DNA of 33,786 nucleotides from a virus. Location of the stretch: positions 1 to 33,786 of the IMG/VR virus record IMGVR_UViG_3300035204_002166; one strand, written 5' to 3'. Below are positions 13,684 to 22,218 of the stretch, piece by piece; the first letter of the stretch is position 1, and every line of letters starts with the position of its first letter. A program made the translations under genes and the position numbers. The notes beneath the pieces are model-generated. The model had not been told where the DNA came from and did not search any database. It saw nothing but the letters and a program-made list of their open reading frames with translations.

Positions 13684-14766
13684 ATGGAGTTTGCCGTTAA
13701 TGTTCCGGTAACGGAAACATCTTTCGGTCAAATCGGTACATCTCTTTTAAGAGAATTACATGCTAGAGGGATGGAACCGGCCTTGTTTCCCATGGCTGGT
13801 TCTGTCTCTCTTGCCTCACAAGAGTATTCTCAAGAATTTGAAGAGTGGATTTACAGATGCATAAGTAAATCCTATTTCCATGACAGAAAGAACCCCTGTT
13901 TTCGCTTATGGCACTTGAATGACTCGCTGCAATCATACAGTGAGAAGCAAATGCTTTTGACTTTTTACGAAACGAATTTACCCACCGCCCAAGAGTTAAA
14001 TATAATTAAAAATAATAGAACCTTTGTAAGTAACAATTATACTGCGGAAATATTCAAGTCTCACGGCGCTGAAGTAGGTGTCCTACCCTTAGCTTTTGAT
14101 TCTCATAATTTTCAAATAAATAATAAAAAATATTTTAATGATGACAGAATCACATTTAACCTATGCGGTAAATTTGAAAAAAGAAAACATCACAAAAAAA
14201 TAATAAAAGCTTGGGTCAAAAAATACGGAAACAACAGCAACTACTACCTACAGTGCGCGATCTGGAACGGTTTTCTGAAGCCGGAAAAGAATAAAAGCAG
14301 CTTTGAATCATGCCTAGAAGGAGAGACTTATTACAATGTACAATTTTTAAGCTGGCTAGATAAAAATAAAACTTACAATGATTTTCTTAATTCCGGAAAT
14401 ATAGTTATCGGAATGTCGGGCGGCGAAGGATGGGGCTTGCCAGAGTTTCAGTCCGTAGCGCTTGGTAAGCACGCCGTAATCCTAGACGCGCACGCGTATA
14501 AGGATTGGGCAAATAAAGACAACGCCACGTTAGTCCAACCAAATGGAAGAATCGACTCAGATGACGAAGCTTTCTTTAAGAAAGGAACTAAATTTAACCA
14601 AGGGACTTTCGCCAACTGGAACGAAGATGATTTTATAGACGGGTGTGAAAAGGCTATTGAAAAATATAAAGAAAACCCAGTTAACGAAAAAGGAATTAGC
14701 CTACAAAAAACATTTACTTACGAGAAAATGGTTGATAGAATACTGGAAGAACTAAAAAAAATATAA
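13684..14766 (+). CDS. Glycosyltransferase, GT-B fold (family 4-like)
   Basis: 360 residues. The N-terminal Rossmann-like half starts MEFAVNVPVTETSFGQIGTSLLRELHARG. The donor-binding half has FNLCGKFEKRKHHKKIIKAW (158-177) and the family-4 signature GGEGWGLPEFQSVALGKHAVI (246 on), where Glu254 corresponds to the nucleotide-sugar-contacting glutamate. It joins four other glycosyltransferase-like genes in the window. The stop and the next ATG overlap (TAATG). Confidence 0.82.
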   Translation: MEFAVNVPVTETSFGQIGTSLLRELHARGMEPALFPMAGSVSLASQEYSQEFEEWIYRCISKSYFHDRKNPCFRLWHLNDSLQSYSEKQMLLTFYETNLPTAQELNIIKNNRTFVSNNYTAEIFKSHGAEVGVLPLAFDSHNFQINNKKYFNDDRITFNLCGKFEKRKHHKKIIKAWVKKYGNNSNYYLQCAIWNGFLKPEKNKSSFESCLEGETYYNVQFLSWLDKNKTYNDFLNSGNIVIGMSGGEGWGLPEFQSVALGKHAVILDAHAYKDWANKDNATLVQPNGRIDSDDEAFFKKGTKFNQGTFANWNEDDFIDGCEKAIEKYKENPVNEKGISLQKTFTYEKMVDRILEELKKI

Positions 14767-15131
14767 TGCCCATTTACGAATACAGCCATCCAGAAACCGG
14801 TAAAGTAATAGAAGTTATACAAGGTATGACAGACAAGCACACCTTTGTCGATGACCAAGGTGTAGAATGGAAAAGGGTCTTCAATTTACCTAACGCAGCC
14901 ATAGACACAAGCGTAAATCCATTCTCTGAGCAGGAGTTTGTAGACTACACAGCAAAGAAAGGCATGACCGCTGGAGAAATGATGGATCTCTCAGGAGAAC
15001 TAAGTAAAAAAAGAGAAAATTCTAAAGACAACGGTATCGATCCAGTAAAACAAAAAACGGTTACCGAATACGAAAAAAAGACGGGCAAGGCTCACCCCAA
15101 TAAATCAGGAAACAAACCAAGAACATTATGA
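14766..15131 (+). CDS. FmdB-like small protein lacking zinc cysteines
   Basis: 121 residues. The opening MPIYEYSHPETGKVIEVIQGM follows the FmdB/regulatory-protein pattern (MPxYEY...), but the CxxC pairs that normally bind zinc are replaced, leaving only the fold signature. The rest is charged and probably disordered, with a basic end (GKAHPNKSGNKPRTL). Such degenerate FmdB proteins are widespread in tailed phages, role unknown. Overlaps its neighbours on both sides by one and four bases. Confidence 0.65.
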   Translation: MPIYEYSHPETGKVIEVIQGMTDKHTFVDDQGVEWKRVFNLPNAAIDTSVNPFSEQEFVDYTAKKGMTAGEMMDLSGELSKKRENSKDNGIDPVKQKTVTEYEKKTGKAHPNKSGNKPRTL

Positions 15132-16405
15132 AATTTTCTGTATTCACACCGTCCCACGATCTCAAGCATATCGATCGACCACTTGAGAGTCTCGAAAACC
15201 AAACATTTAAAGACTTCGAATGGGTGCTCCTGTTAAACAATGAAGCAAAAAAGGAACAAAGCAAACTTGAAGAAAAAATTAAAAAGAAAAAAATAAATTA
15301 TAAGTTCGTAGAATTCTTTCAAGTTAACAATAAAAACATTGGATACCTCAAAATGGAGTGCTGCAGAAATGCTAACGGAGAAATTCTGGTAGAACTTGAT
15401 CACGATGACGCCTTGGAACCAAATTGCCTAGAAGAGCTTGCTAAAAAGTTTGACGAAACTAATGCCGACTTCGTTTACTCTTCCGACTACTCCGTAAGAG
15501 TTAGTGAAGACGGAAAAGAAGAGTTTCAAACCCCGTTTAACCCCATGATGGGGTGGCAACAGGGAGAAAAAGACGGAAAGAAATACCACCCATCCTTTGA
15601 GCCATCTCCATTAGCTTTTTCTTACATCTGGTATGCGCCAGATCACGTAAGAGCTTGGAAAAAAGATTTTTACGAGAGCATAGGTGGCCATGACCCGAGC
15701 ATGGATATATGCGATGACTTCGACCTGCTCTGTAGAACATACACTGAAGGAAAATGCGGACACATACCGGAGCCCCTGTATAAATACTATTTCCATCAAG
15801 ACAATACTGCTTACGGGGATAAAAATGAAAAAATTCAAGAGTTAACACACGACCTTCACGATAAATATATTCAAGGGATGGTTGAAAAATGGTGCGACGA
15901 CGCGGGGCACTTTAAAGTTGACCTTTGCTCTTTCAACAATAAACCAGAAGGGTATGTCGGCATCGACAAAAGGAAATTGAACGACGAAGACATAGAGTTC
16001 GACTTAGACCAACCGAACTGGCCCTTCGAAGATGGCACGGTGGGATTATTTCGATGTCAGGACGCCTTAGAGCACCTAAAGGACCCAATTAATACCATGA
16101 AAGAAATGCATAGATGTCTAGCGCCGTTTGGGTGGGCCTTGATTGAGGTACCCTCGACAGATGGTCGCGGAGCATTTCAAGATCCAACCCATGTAAGTTT
16201 CTGGAATAGCAACAGCTTCTGGTATTACACTAAAGCTCAACAGGCTCACTTCATAGGCACCCCTGTTAAATTTCAGCTCAACAGAATACTAGATTACTTT
16301 CCGTCAGATTGGCATAAATTCCATAAGATAAAGTACACCAAGGCACACTTAGTTAAAATTCCTTGGGACCACAACAAGTCCTTGCCTAACGGAAGAGAAA
16401 TTTAA
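15128..16405 (+). CDS. Glycosyltransferase family 2 fused to a methyltransferase-like domain
   Basis: 425 residues. N-terminal GT2 domain (about 1-235): MKFSVFTPSHDLKHIDRPLESLENQTFKDFEW-type opening and the metal-binding ELDHDDALEP (DHDD 91-94), then CDDFDLLCR. C-terminal domain (about 255-425): VDLCSFNNKPEGYVGIDKRK, then FRCQDALEHLKDPINTMKEMHRCLAPFGW, as in class I SAM methyltransferases, though the first glycine-rich loop is weak. The fusion suggests a sugar is transferred and methylated on the same acceptor. Confidence 0.78.
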   Translation: MKFSVFTPSHDLKHIDRPLESLENQTFKDFEWVLLLNNEAKKEQSKLEEKIKKKKINYKFVEFFQVNNKNIGYLKMECCRNANGEILVELDHDDALEPNCLEELAKKFDETNADFVYSSDYSVRVSEDGKEEFQTPFNPMMGWQQGEKDGKKYHPSFEPSPLAFSYIWYAPDHVRAWKKDFYESIGGHDPSMDICDDFDLLCRTYTEGKCGHIPEPLYKYYFHQDNTAYGDKNEKIQELTHDLHDKYIQGMVEKWCDDAGHFKVDLCSFNNKPEGYVGIDKRKLNDEDIEFDLDQPNWPFEDGTVGLFRCQDALEHLKDPINTMKEMHRCLAPFGWALIEVPSTDGRGAFQDPTHVSFWNSNSFWYYTKAQQAHFIGTPVKFQLNRILDYFPSDWHKFHKIKYTKAHLVKIPWDHNKSLPNGREI

Positions 16406-16464
16406 TTTTGTTCTTTATTTTTCAAAAATATCCCTTAAACTTAAGTTAAGTTAGGACTTCACTG

Positions 16465-18933
16465 ATGAGCGATTCTGTAATCTATGTTAAGAAAAGAAAC
16501 GGACGACTCCAAGACCTTGACATAAATAAAATTAACCTTTGCGCCGAGAGAGCGTGTGAAAACCTAGAAGGAGTTTCCGCCAGCGAAGTTGTACTAGACG
16601 CTCACGTTCAGCTATACGACAAGATTACAACCAAGGAGATAGACAAGGCTCTCATTCTATCTGCGCGTCAAAAAATAGAAAAGGAACCTAATTATAATTT
16701 TGTTGCCTCTAAGCTCTTGCTCTTTAATGTACATAAAGAAGTCTTCGGCAGTAGCGTGGACAAGGACGCCTTTGATCATCAATATCGCTTAGCCTTTATA
16801 AAGAACGTTAAACTTTTAGTAAAAGAAGGAATTCTCTCCAAAAAGCTTTTAGATTTTGATTTAAAAAAACTCTCAGAATCCCTCAAACTATGCAGAGATT
16901 ATAAATTTAAATACCTTGGACTACAGACCCTTTATGACCGCTACCTACTCCAGATAAACAACCGAAGGCTAGAAGCTCCGCAGTCATTCTGGATGAGGGT
17001 AGCCATGGGGCTTGCTCTTAATGAAAAAAACAAGGAGCAAAAAGCTATAGAATTTTATGAAACCATTTCAAAATTTTTACTATGCCCTTCTACACCCACT
17101 CTTTTTAATAGCGGGACTACTCATAGTCAGCTTAGTTCTTGCTATCTCAACACTTTCGATGATAGCATCGATGGCATATTTGAGGGCGCATGGCAAGAGG
17201 CTCGAAAATCTAAATACGCAGGAGGCTTAGGTTTTGATGTCACTAATTTTCGTTCTTCTGGGTCTCACATCAAAGGAACAAATGGGACTTCTAGCGGGCT
17301 TGTACCTTGGCTTAAAATTTACAATGATTTACTTGTGGCAGTTAACCAAGGGGGTAAACGTCCCGGTGCTGGCTGCGCTTATCTTGAGCCTTGGCATTTA
17401 GATATAGAAGATTTTCTTGACCTTAAAAAGAACACGGGGGATGAACGCCGTAGATGTCACGACATGAATACTGCCAACTGGTTGCCGAATTTATTCTTTG
17501 ATTATGTAGAAAAAAATAAAGACTGGTATCTTTTTTCTCCTTCAGATGTTAGAGACCTACACGAGCTTTACGGGAGTAACTTTGACAAGAGGTACAAAAA
17601 ATATTGCAAGCAAGCAGACGATGGAGAATTGACTAACTTCCGCGTTATTAATGCCAAAGAACTATGGAAAAAAATGCTAAGATCCCTGTTTGAGACGGGT
17701 CACGCTTGGATGACATTCAAAGACAACGCTAACATGCGTTATTCTAACTCTCACGAAGGTGTTATTCATAGCTCTAATCTTTGTACTGAAATCTTTTTGC
17801 ACACTAAGCCGTCTCAATTTAAAAACGGTATAAAAAGCGAAGTGGGCGAGACGGCCGTCTGTAACCTAAGCTCCATTAACCTTAAAGAACACCTTAAGCA
17901 AAACGGCAAGCTAGATTTTAAAAAATTATCAAAAACGATAGCAACACAAATGCGAATGCTAGACAACGTAATTGATTTAAATTTCTACCCTACCGCTGAA
18001 GCAGAAAAAGCAAACCTTTCTCATCGTCCGGTTGGAGCAGGAAGCATGGGTTGGGCCGACGTATTTCATTCCTACAAGGTTAACTTTTCCTCAGATGACG
18101 CTATCAAGTTCTCCGATGAACTTTATGAGTTTATTTCATATCATTGCATCTCAAACTCCAGCAAACTAGCTAAAGAAAAAGGCCAGTATTCTACCTACGA
18201 AGGATCTCTCTGGGATCAGAATATCCTACCATCAGACACCTATAAAGGCCTAATGGAATACATGAATGAATACAAGCCTATTCTCCACCGAGGAAGGAAG
18301 TACTGCCCTGACCTAGACTGGAAAGAGCTTCGTGCTCACATAAAGGAACATGGCATGCGCAACAGCAACACCATGGCCATTGCCCCGACAGCGACAATTT
18401 CCTACATACAAGGGTGCTCTCCCTGTATTGAGCCAGACTTTTCCGTCTTATTTGTATATGAAAATAAAAGCGGCAATCTTACTATAGTAAACGAGTGGTT
18501 CATAAAAGAATGCCGCGAAAGAAACATATGGAACCAAGGCCTTATTGACGCAATAAAGGCCGTAGACGGCGATCTAACGCGATTAAACGGTGACATACCG
18601 CAAGACCTAAAGGAAAGATATTGCACGGCCTTTGACCACGATCAATTTAAGTTACTTGAATGCGGGGCTGCGCGCCAAAAATGGATAGACATGGGGCAAA
18701 GTTTAAACTTGTTTAATAATAAAACTTCGTTAAAATATTTAAATGATCTTTATTTTCACGCAAAGAAGCTGGGACTAAAGAGTACATATTATTTAAGAAA
18801 CCGTGCGGCAAGCGAAATTGAAAAAGCTACGACTAGTAGTAACGGTAGTCATAGTGGCTCAGGTGATACTGATACTCTTAATACTGCTGTACAATCTTGC
18901 AACATAGACGGAACATGTGAAAGCTGTCAATAA
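16465..18933 (+). CDS. nrdA: Class I ribonucleotide reductase, large subunit
   Basis: 822 residues. An N-terminal ATP-cone regulatory domain occupies about residues 5-95. Catalytic residues are in place: Cys226 (SSCYLNTFDD), Asn438, Cys440 and Glu442 (SNLCTEIF), Cys466 (AVCNLSS), the radical-transfer tyrosines in STYYLRNR, and the C-terminal redox pair in GTCESCQ. It reduces ribonucleotides to deoxyribonucleotides together with NrdB. An AGGA site lies eight bases before the ATG. Overlaps a small gene by one base and is two genes from nrdB. Confidence 0.95.
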   Translation: MSDSVIYVKKRNGRLQDLDINKINLCAERACENLEGVSASEVVLDAHVQLYDKITTKEIDKALILSARQKIEKEPNYNFVASKLLLFNVHKEVFGSSVDKDAFDHQYRLAFIKNVKLLVKEGILSKKLLDFDLKKLSESLKLCRDYKFKYLGLQTLYDRYLLQINNRRLEAPQSFWMRVAMGLALNEKNKEQKAIEFYETISKFLLCPSTPTLFNSGTTHSQLSSCYLNTFDDSIDGIFEGAWQEARKSKYAGGLGFDVTNFRSSGSHIKGTNGTSSGLVPWLKIYNDLLVAVNQGGKRPGAGCAYLEPWHLDIEDFLDLKKNTGDERRRCHDMNTANWLPNLFFDYVEKNKDWYLFSPSDVRDLHELYGSNFDKRYKKYCKQADDGELTNFRVINAKELWKKMLRSLFETGHAWMTFKDNANMRYSNSHEGVIHSSNLCTEIFLHTKPSQFKNGIKSEVGETAVCNLSSINLKEHLKQNGKLDFKKLSKTIATQMRMLDNVIDLNFYPTAEAEKANLSHRPVGAGSMGWADVFHSYKVNFSSDDAIKFSDELYEFISYHCISNSSKLAKEKGQYSTYEGSLWDQNILPSDTYKGLMEYMNEYKPILHRGRKYCPDLDWKELRAHIKEHGMRNSNTMAIAPTATISYIQGCSPCIEPDFSVLFVYENKSGNLTIVNEWFIKECRERNIWNQGLIDAIKAVDGDLTRLNGDIPQDLKERYCTAFDHDQFKLLECGAARQKWIDMGQSLNLFNNKTSLKYLNDLYFHAKKLGLKSTYYLRNRAASEIEKATTSSNGSHSGSGDTDTLNTAVQSCNIDGTCESCQ

Positions 18934-19196
18934 TGACAAGAAAAAAGACATTAAAGCTAATAGAAAACCTAGCCATCACCTTAAATAAAGAAAAAGGTAT
19001 GGAGGATGCAGCGTCTGTGATGTATGTCCTCGCCGGAACAATCGCTCTCGATAACGAAGAAGCCTTAAGCTCTCTGTGCATGCATAATGTGATATGGGCT
19101 GATCAAACTTTAAAAGCTATCCAACCATCAAGCAAAGTCGACGGAGGCACGCCCCCGCCACCTGCAAGACCAGACGACACAGAAAAAAATGAGTAA
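18933..19196 (+). CDS. Small hypothetical protein between nrdA and nrdB
   Basis: 87 residues, helical (LKLIENLAITLNKEKGMEDAAS; ALSSLCMHNVIWADQTL), ending in a proline-rich, acidic tail (GGTPPPPARPDDTEKNE). The ATG overlaps the nrdA stop (TAATG) and its end overlaps nrdB by eight bases, so it is made in step with the reductase. It is not a glutaredoxin or NrdI: no CxxC or flavodoxin motif is seen. A reductase accessory role is inference from position only. Confidence 0.65.
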   Translation: MTRKKTLKLIENLAITLNKEKGMEDAASVMYVLAGTIALDNEEALSSLCMHNVIWADQTLKAIQPSSKVDGGTPPPPARPDDTEKNE

Positions 19197-20202
19197 GAAA
19201 GACGGTACACTATTAGGCGACAATGTTTCTGGGGTAAACCAAATTTTACCACACAAGCATGAATTCGCTTGGGATCTATTCCTTAAAGGCGTAGCGAACA
19301 ATTGGTCTCCAGCGGAGATAAACATGTCTACGGACATAGAACAATGGAAATCTGGTGATCTCTCAGAAGACGAGAAGCTACTAATAAAAAGGACTCTAGG
19401 CTTTTTTGCGGGAACCGAATCGCTAGTAGGAAACAACCTCTTGTTGACCGTTAACAGATGGGTGACAGACCCAGAATGTAGACAGTATATCCTTCGTCAA
19501 GCTTACGAAGAGTCACTCCATAATTGGACGGTAGTTACGTGTTGCGATAGCTATAATTTAAAAATTTCCGAAGTCTACGAAGCTTATATTAATATTCCAT
19601 CCATTAAGGCCAAGGACGATTTCTTGATGAGCGTCACCACAGATGTCAATCGTCAAGATTTTTCCACGAAAACGATAGAAGGGAAGAGAGAATTTACACG
19701 AAATTTAGTTACGTACTATCTTTTAGCGGAAGGGACTTTTTTCTTTAGCGGTTTCGCAATGATCCTAGCTCTTGGTAGACAAAATAAATTGCCGGGATTG
19801 TCAGACCAAATCCGATATACCTTAAGAGACGAAACCCTGCATATACAATTTGGAACTTACCTTATTAATGTTATTAAAGAACAATACCCATCGGTGTGGA
19901 CAAAAAAATTCGAGACAGAAACTATTGAGCACATTAAAAAAGCGGTAGAGCTTGAAGTGCAATACGCTCACGACGTTCTTCCTCGAGGGATTCTAGGGCT
20001 AAATGCTGAGATGTTTGTCGATTACATGCAATATATTGGCAACAGACGCCTAGAAGGAATAGGCATTGACTTCCGTTTTGATAGCGACAATAACCCATTT
20101 CCATGGCTGTCTGAAGTTGTCGATACGGGGGCAATGACTAATTTTTTTGAAAGAAAAGTGAAGGACTACCAAAATTCTGGAGTCTTAGAGGATGATTTTT
20201 AA
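19189..20202 (+). CDS. nrdB: Class I ribonucleotide reductase, small subunit; radical Tyr absent
   Basis: 337 residues. Metal ligands by family pattern: Glu78 (FFAGTESLVGNN), Glu108 and His111 (EESLHNW), Glu181 (LLAEGTFFF), Glu215 and His218 (RDETLHIQF). The position four residues after His111, tyrosine in ordinary class Ia enzymes, is Val115. That, plus glutamate rather than aspartate as first ligand, resembles the chlamydial-type class Ic subgroup, which uses a Mn/Fe cofactor without a tyrosyl radical. The C-terminus LEDDF is the usual NrdA-docking tail. The metal state is inferred, not seen. Confidence 0.93.
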   Translation: MSKKDGTLLGDNVSGVNQILPHKHEFAWDLFLKGVANNWSPAEINMSTDIEQWKSGDLSEDEKLLIKRTLGFFAGTESLVGNNLLLTVNRWVTDPECRQYILRQAYEESLHNWTVVTCCDSYNLKISEVYEAYINIPSIKAKDDFLMSVTTDVNRQDFSTKTIEGKREFTRNLVTYYLLAEGTFFFSGFAMILALGRQNKLPGLSDQIRYTLRDETLHIQFGTYLINVIKEQYPSVWTKKFETETIEHIKKAVELEVQYAHDVLPRGILGLNAEMFVDYMQYIGNRRLEGIGIDFRFDSDNNPFPWLSEVVDTGAMTNFFERKVKDYQNSGVLEDDF

Positions 20203-20208
20203 ACAAAC

Positions 20209-20400
20209 ATGAAAACACTAGTAACACTAACGGCAGCTACAATGCTGCTTTCAATGGGGTGCACAAGCACCGTAACCCTTGGCACAAAAGCTAACGAGTC
20301 TCAGGTTGTGGGAGCTACGGCAGGAGAAGAAGGGGTAAGCGTTACCCTTCCTCTTATTAAAGGCGAAGTTTCTCCAGTGAAAACCACGCCCAAGAAATAG
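20209..20400 (+). CDS. Small lipoprotein, 63 aa
   Basis: Signal peptide MKTLVTLTAATMLLSMGC with a lipobox (LSMGC, Cys18), then a short mature domain of about 45 residues ending in a Lys/Pro tail. It should be lipid-anchored in the periplasmic face of a membrane. It lies six bases after nrdB and directly before a terminator. The role is unknown; small phage lipoproteins can act in lysis (outer-membrane spanin) or in superinfection exclusion, and nothing here decides between them. Confidence 0.7.
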   Translation: MKTLVTLTAATMLLSMGCTSTVTLGTKANESQVVGATAGEEGVSVTLPLIKGEVSPVKTTPKK

Positions 20401-20428
20401 GCGTAAATAAAACCATAGCACACAGCAA

Positions 20429-20470
20429 ACCCCTTCCGAGTAATGTCTTTCGCTCGGAAGGGGTCTTTTT
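20429..20470 (+). terminator. Rho-independent terminator after the nrd operon
   Basis: A 12-bp perfect stem (ACCCCTTCCGAG, 20429-20440, with CTCGGAAGGGGT, 20453-20464) with a 12-base loop, followed by C and a T run. It also sits just beyond the stop of the convergent signal peptidase gene and may act weakly in that direction. Confidence 0.92.
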
Positions 20471-21005
20471 AATACAAAATTTTTCCTACAATATTCTCTG
20501 TACGCAACAGCCCAAACCAAGAATCTTCCCTATTATCCCCTATAACCCACACGTGCCCCTCAGCAATAGTTTCCTTGCCTTGGCTCACGTATTTAATTAT
20601 AGGGCTTCCGATATCCGGACCACTAAAGTATCTTAATATTTCATCGTTTTCATCTACAAGATAACACCCTATTCTACCCCGCCCGAAAGGATCTTGTAAT
20701 TTCCTATGATTTAAATAGATAACCCCCTCTTTTATTTCTATTGTGTCCCCGGGAAGCCCTATTATTCTTTTACTTAATTTTTCGTTTTCATCCTTAATTA
20801 CAACTTTATCGTATCTTTTGGGGTGCCAACTTTTTCCTAGAGAAGAAGACCTTTCGATGACAACCCACTCCCCGTTTGTTAGAGTAGGCTCCATGCTTTC
20901 TCCCACGGTTTTTACAAACCTATATTTAGAGCTAAAAGGAAAAGTTACTATCAGCAAAAGACAGCAAACCCTAAACACCTTATTCTTTAATAACCTTGTA
21001 AACAT
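20469..21005 (-). CDS. Signal peptidase I
   Basis: 178 residues. One N-terminal membrane helix (VCCLLLIVTFPF, about 13-24), then the catalytic Ser37 in TVGESMEPTL, the box-B-like GEWVVIERS, catalytic Lys79 in SKRIIGLPGDTIEI, and the late GHVWVIGDNREDSWFG. All SPase I boxes are present at near-normal spacing for a short enzyme. It would cleave exported proteins at the inner membrane. The first 26 bases overlap the upstream lipoprotein gene. A phage-encoded signal peptidase fits the number of exported proteins seen here. Confidence 0.88.
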   Translation of the reverse strand: MFTRLLKNKVFRVCCLLLIVTFPFSSKYRFVKTVGESMEPTLTNGEWVVIERSSSLGKSWHPKRYDKVVIKDENEKLSKRIIGLPGDTIEIKEGVIYLNHRKLQDPFGRGRIGCYLVDENDEILRYFSGPDIGSPIIKYVSQGKETIAEGHVWVIGDNREDSWFGLLRTENIVGKILY

Positions 21006-21375
21006 ACCTATTGATTAAGAATCTCGCAATCAACCCAACAATTACCAATATTATACCCCATATCATTAAGGCTTTAAAATTAATTTTGATATTATTTTTT
21101 TTAATTATTGGCTCTTTGCCCGCGTTTTTCTCGGATAGGCTTCCATCAGGGTTGAGTTCGTAAATTTTAGGCTTTGACTTTACTTCCTCCCCAGCGACCA
21201 CTTCGCTAACCTTGCTTGCGCCCCACCCTATGGCCTTAAATGGAGCAGCAGCAACGCTCCTCACCGCCTTACACCCCGACATAAGCATAACTAGCCCCAG
21301 AGTAGCAACAATAAGAAGCAGCCTTACCCTCTTATAGGTATTCTTCTTGAATATGGGTGGAAAAAAGCAGCTCAC
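20980..21375 (-). CDS. Lipoprotein with C-terminal membrane anchor (u-spanin-like)
   Basis: 131 residues from a GTG at 21375 that overlaps the upstream stop (GTGA). N-terminal lipoprotein signal: KRVRLLLIVATLGLVMLMSGC with lipobox cysteine 35. Then an Ala/Val-rich and charged linker (36-99) and one C-terminal transmembrane helix (KALMIWGIILVIVGLIARFL, about 101-120) with a basic end. A lipid anchor at one end and a membrane helix at the other is the topology of unimolecular spanins, which span the periplasm and disrupt the outer membrane at lysis. No holin or endolysin was identified beside it, so this is a topology-based guess. Confidence 0.6.
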   Translation of the reverse strand: MSCFFPPIFKKNTYKRVRLLLIVATLGLVMLMSGCKAVRSVAAAPFKAIGWGASKVSEVVAGEEVKSKPKIYELNPDGSLSEKNAGKEPIIKKNNIKINFKALMIWGIILVIVGLIARFLINRYVYKVIKE

Positions 21376-21593
21376 AAGTCCCTCAAATTATCAAACTCAA
21401 ACATTTCCATCTCAGGCAAGCCTACTCCGTGATCACGGTACTGAGGAACACGCCCTTCGTGCAGGGAAGCAATGTTTTTGTAATCGATTTTGTTTTTTTC
21501 CTTATCCCACACACTATTAGGATCTCGCTCTGCGATATCTTTTTTTATTCGTTTGATATGTTTTCTAAGTGCAATTTCTGTTTTATTATTCAT
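21372..21593 (-). CDS. Small hypothetical protein, 73 aa
   Basis: Charged and mainly helical (EIALRKHIKRIKKDIAERDPNS), no signal peptide or membrane segment. The C-terminus is acidic (EMEMFEFDNLRDL). Its ATG overlaps the upstream gene's stop by four bases and its own stop overlaps the spanin-like gene's start, placing it in a four- to five-gene minus-strand operon. Function unknown. Confidence 0.6.
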   Translation of the reverse strand: MNNKTEIALRKHIKRIKKDIAERDPNSVWDKEKNKIDYKNIASLHEGRVPQYRDHGVGLPEMEMFEFDNLRDL

Positions 21594-21838
21594 GATATCA
21601 AAGCTATTATATTTAAAGCAAGGCTAACCCCTAGCGCGCTAGCTAAGGCAACCATTATGTATTCTTGCGTCGTAAGCCGACTAGAACCTTCTTTAGTCTT
21701 TTTTTTGATTTTCATTGAAGGCTTTTTGTCTTCTTTATATATCCACCAATTCCCCGACTTATCTTGCGCTGCCCACTCTTTTTCTTGACCCTTCCACCAG
21801 TAACTGTCTTTATTTAGCGTTCTCATATCTAAATCCAT
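21590..21838 (-). CDS. Small tail-anchored membrane protein, 82 aa
   Basis: A soluble N-terminal part rich in Trp and charged residues (YWWKGQEKEWAAQDKSGNWWIYKEDKK), a basic stretch, and a C-terminal transmembrane helix (EYIMVALASALGVSLALNIIALI). The Trp-rich segment may bind membrane or sugar. It overlaps both neighbours by a few bases. Function unknown. Confidence 0.6.
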   Translation of the reverse strand: MDLDMRTLNKDSYWWKGQEKEWAAQDKSGNWWIYKEDKKPSMKIKKKTKEGSSRLTTQEYIMVALASALGVSLALNIIALIS

Positions 21839-22218
21839 TTATCAGGATCAACGGGCTTGGGTGAGTCAATTTTTGGAGGCCAATGCCCAATTTTCTTAAG
21901 GTAATCTACTAGTTTTTGAAGAATTATAGCTTGTTCATTTATCGTTTCCACCGCTTGCTCTATTTGGTCGTGTTGCTGGCTAGAGGTTTTTAGTATATCG
22001 TTAATCATCCCGAACTGATCAATTGTGGTTTGTGTCAATTCGTTGTTTTCTTTAGTAAGTTCTATCTTGTCCATTAAGTGACCAACTTCTTTTGTGGCAT
22101 GCTTTATATCTTTTACAAACATAATAGACATCATAATCAAAGCGACGACACATCCTGTATAAATGCTTGTGGCATTCCTGTTTCCCCAAGCGGCAACTGA
22201 AGCCAAAAGTTTCTTCAT
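21829..22218 (-). CDS. Membrane-anchored coiled-coil protein
   Basis: 129 residues from the ATG at 22218; the longer frame from 22251 is less likely because it would cover the promoter-like region. One N-terminal membrane helix (SIYTGCVVALIMMSIMFV), then a long heptad-like helix (HLMDKIELTKENNELTQTTIDQF; QHDQIEQAVETINEQAIILQKLVDYL) and a proline-rich end. The topology is like that of holin-associated or tether proteins. GTGTAAT lies seven bases before the ATG. Confidence 0.6.
   Translation of the reverse strand: MKKLLASVAAWGNRNATSIYTGCVVALIMMSIMFVKDIKHATKEVGHLMDKIELTKENNELTQTTIDQFGMINDILKTSSQQHDQIEQAVETINEQAIILQKLVDYLKKIGHWPPKIDSPKPVDPDKWI

Noticed and set aside
21360-21788. 143-codon plus-strand frame opposite the small minus-strand membrane genes
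   Set aside because: It is antisense to three overlapping minus-strand genes with coherent signals and shows shadow-type composition.
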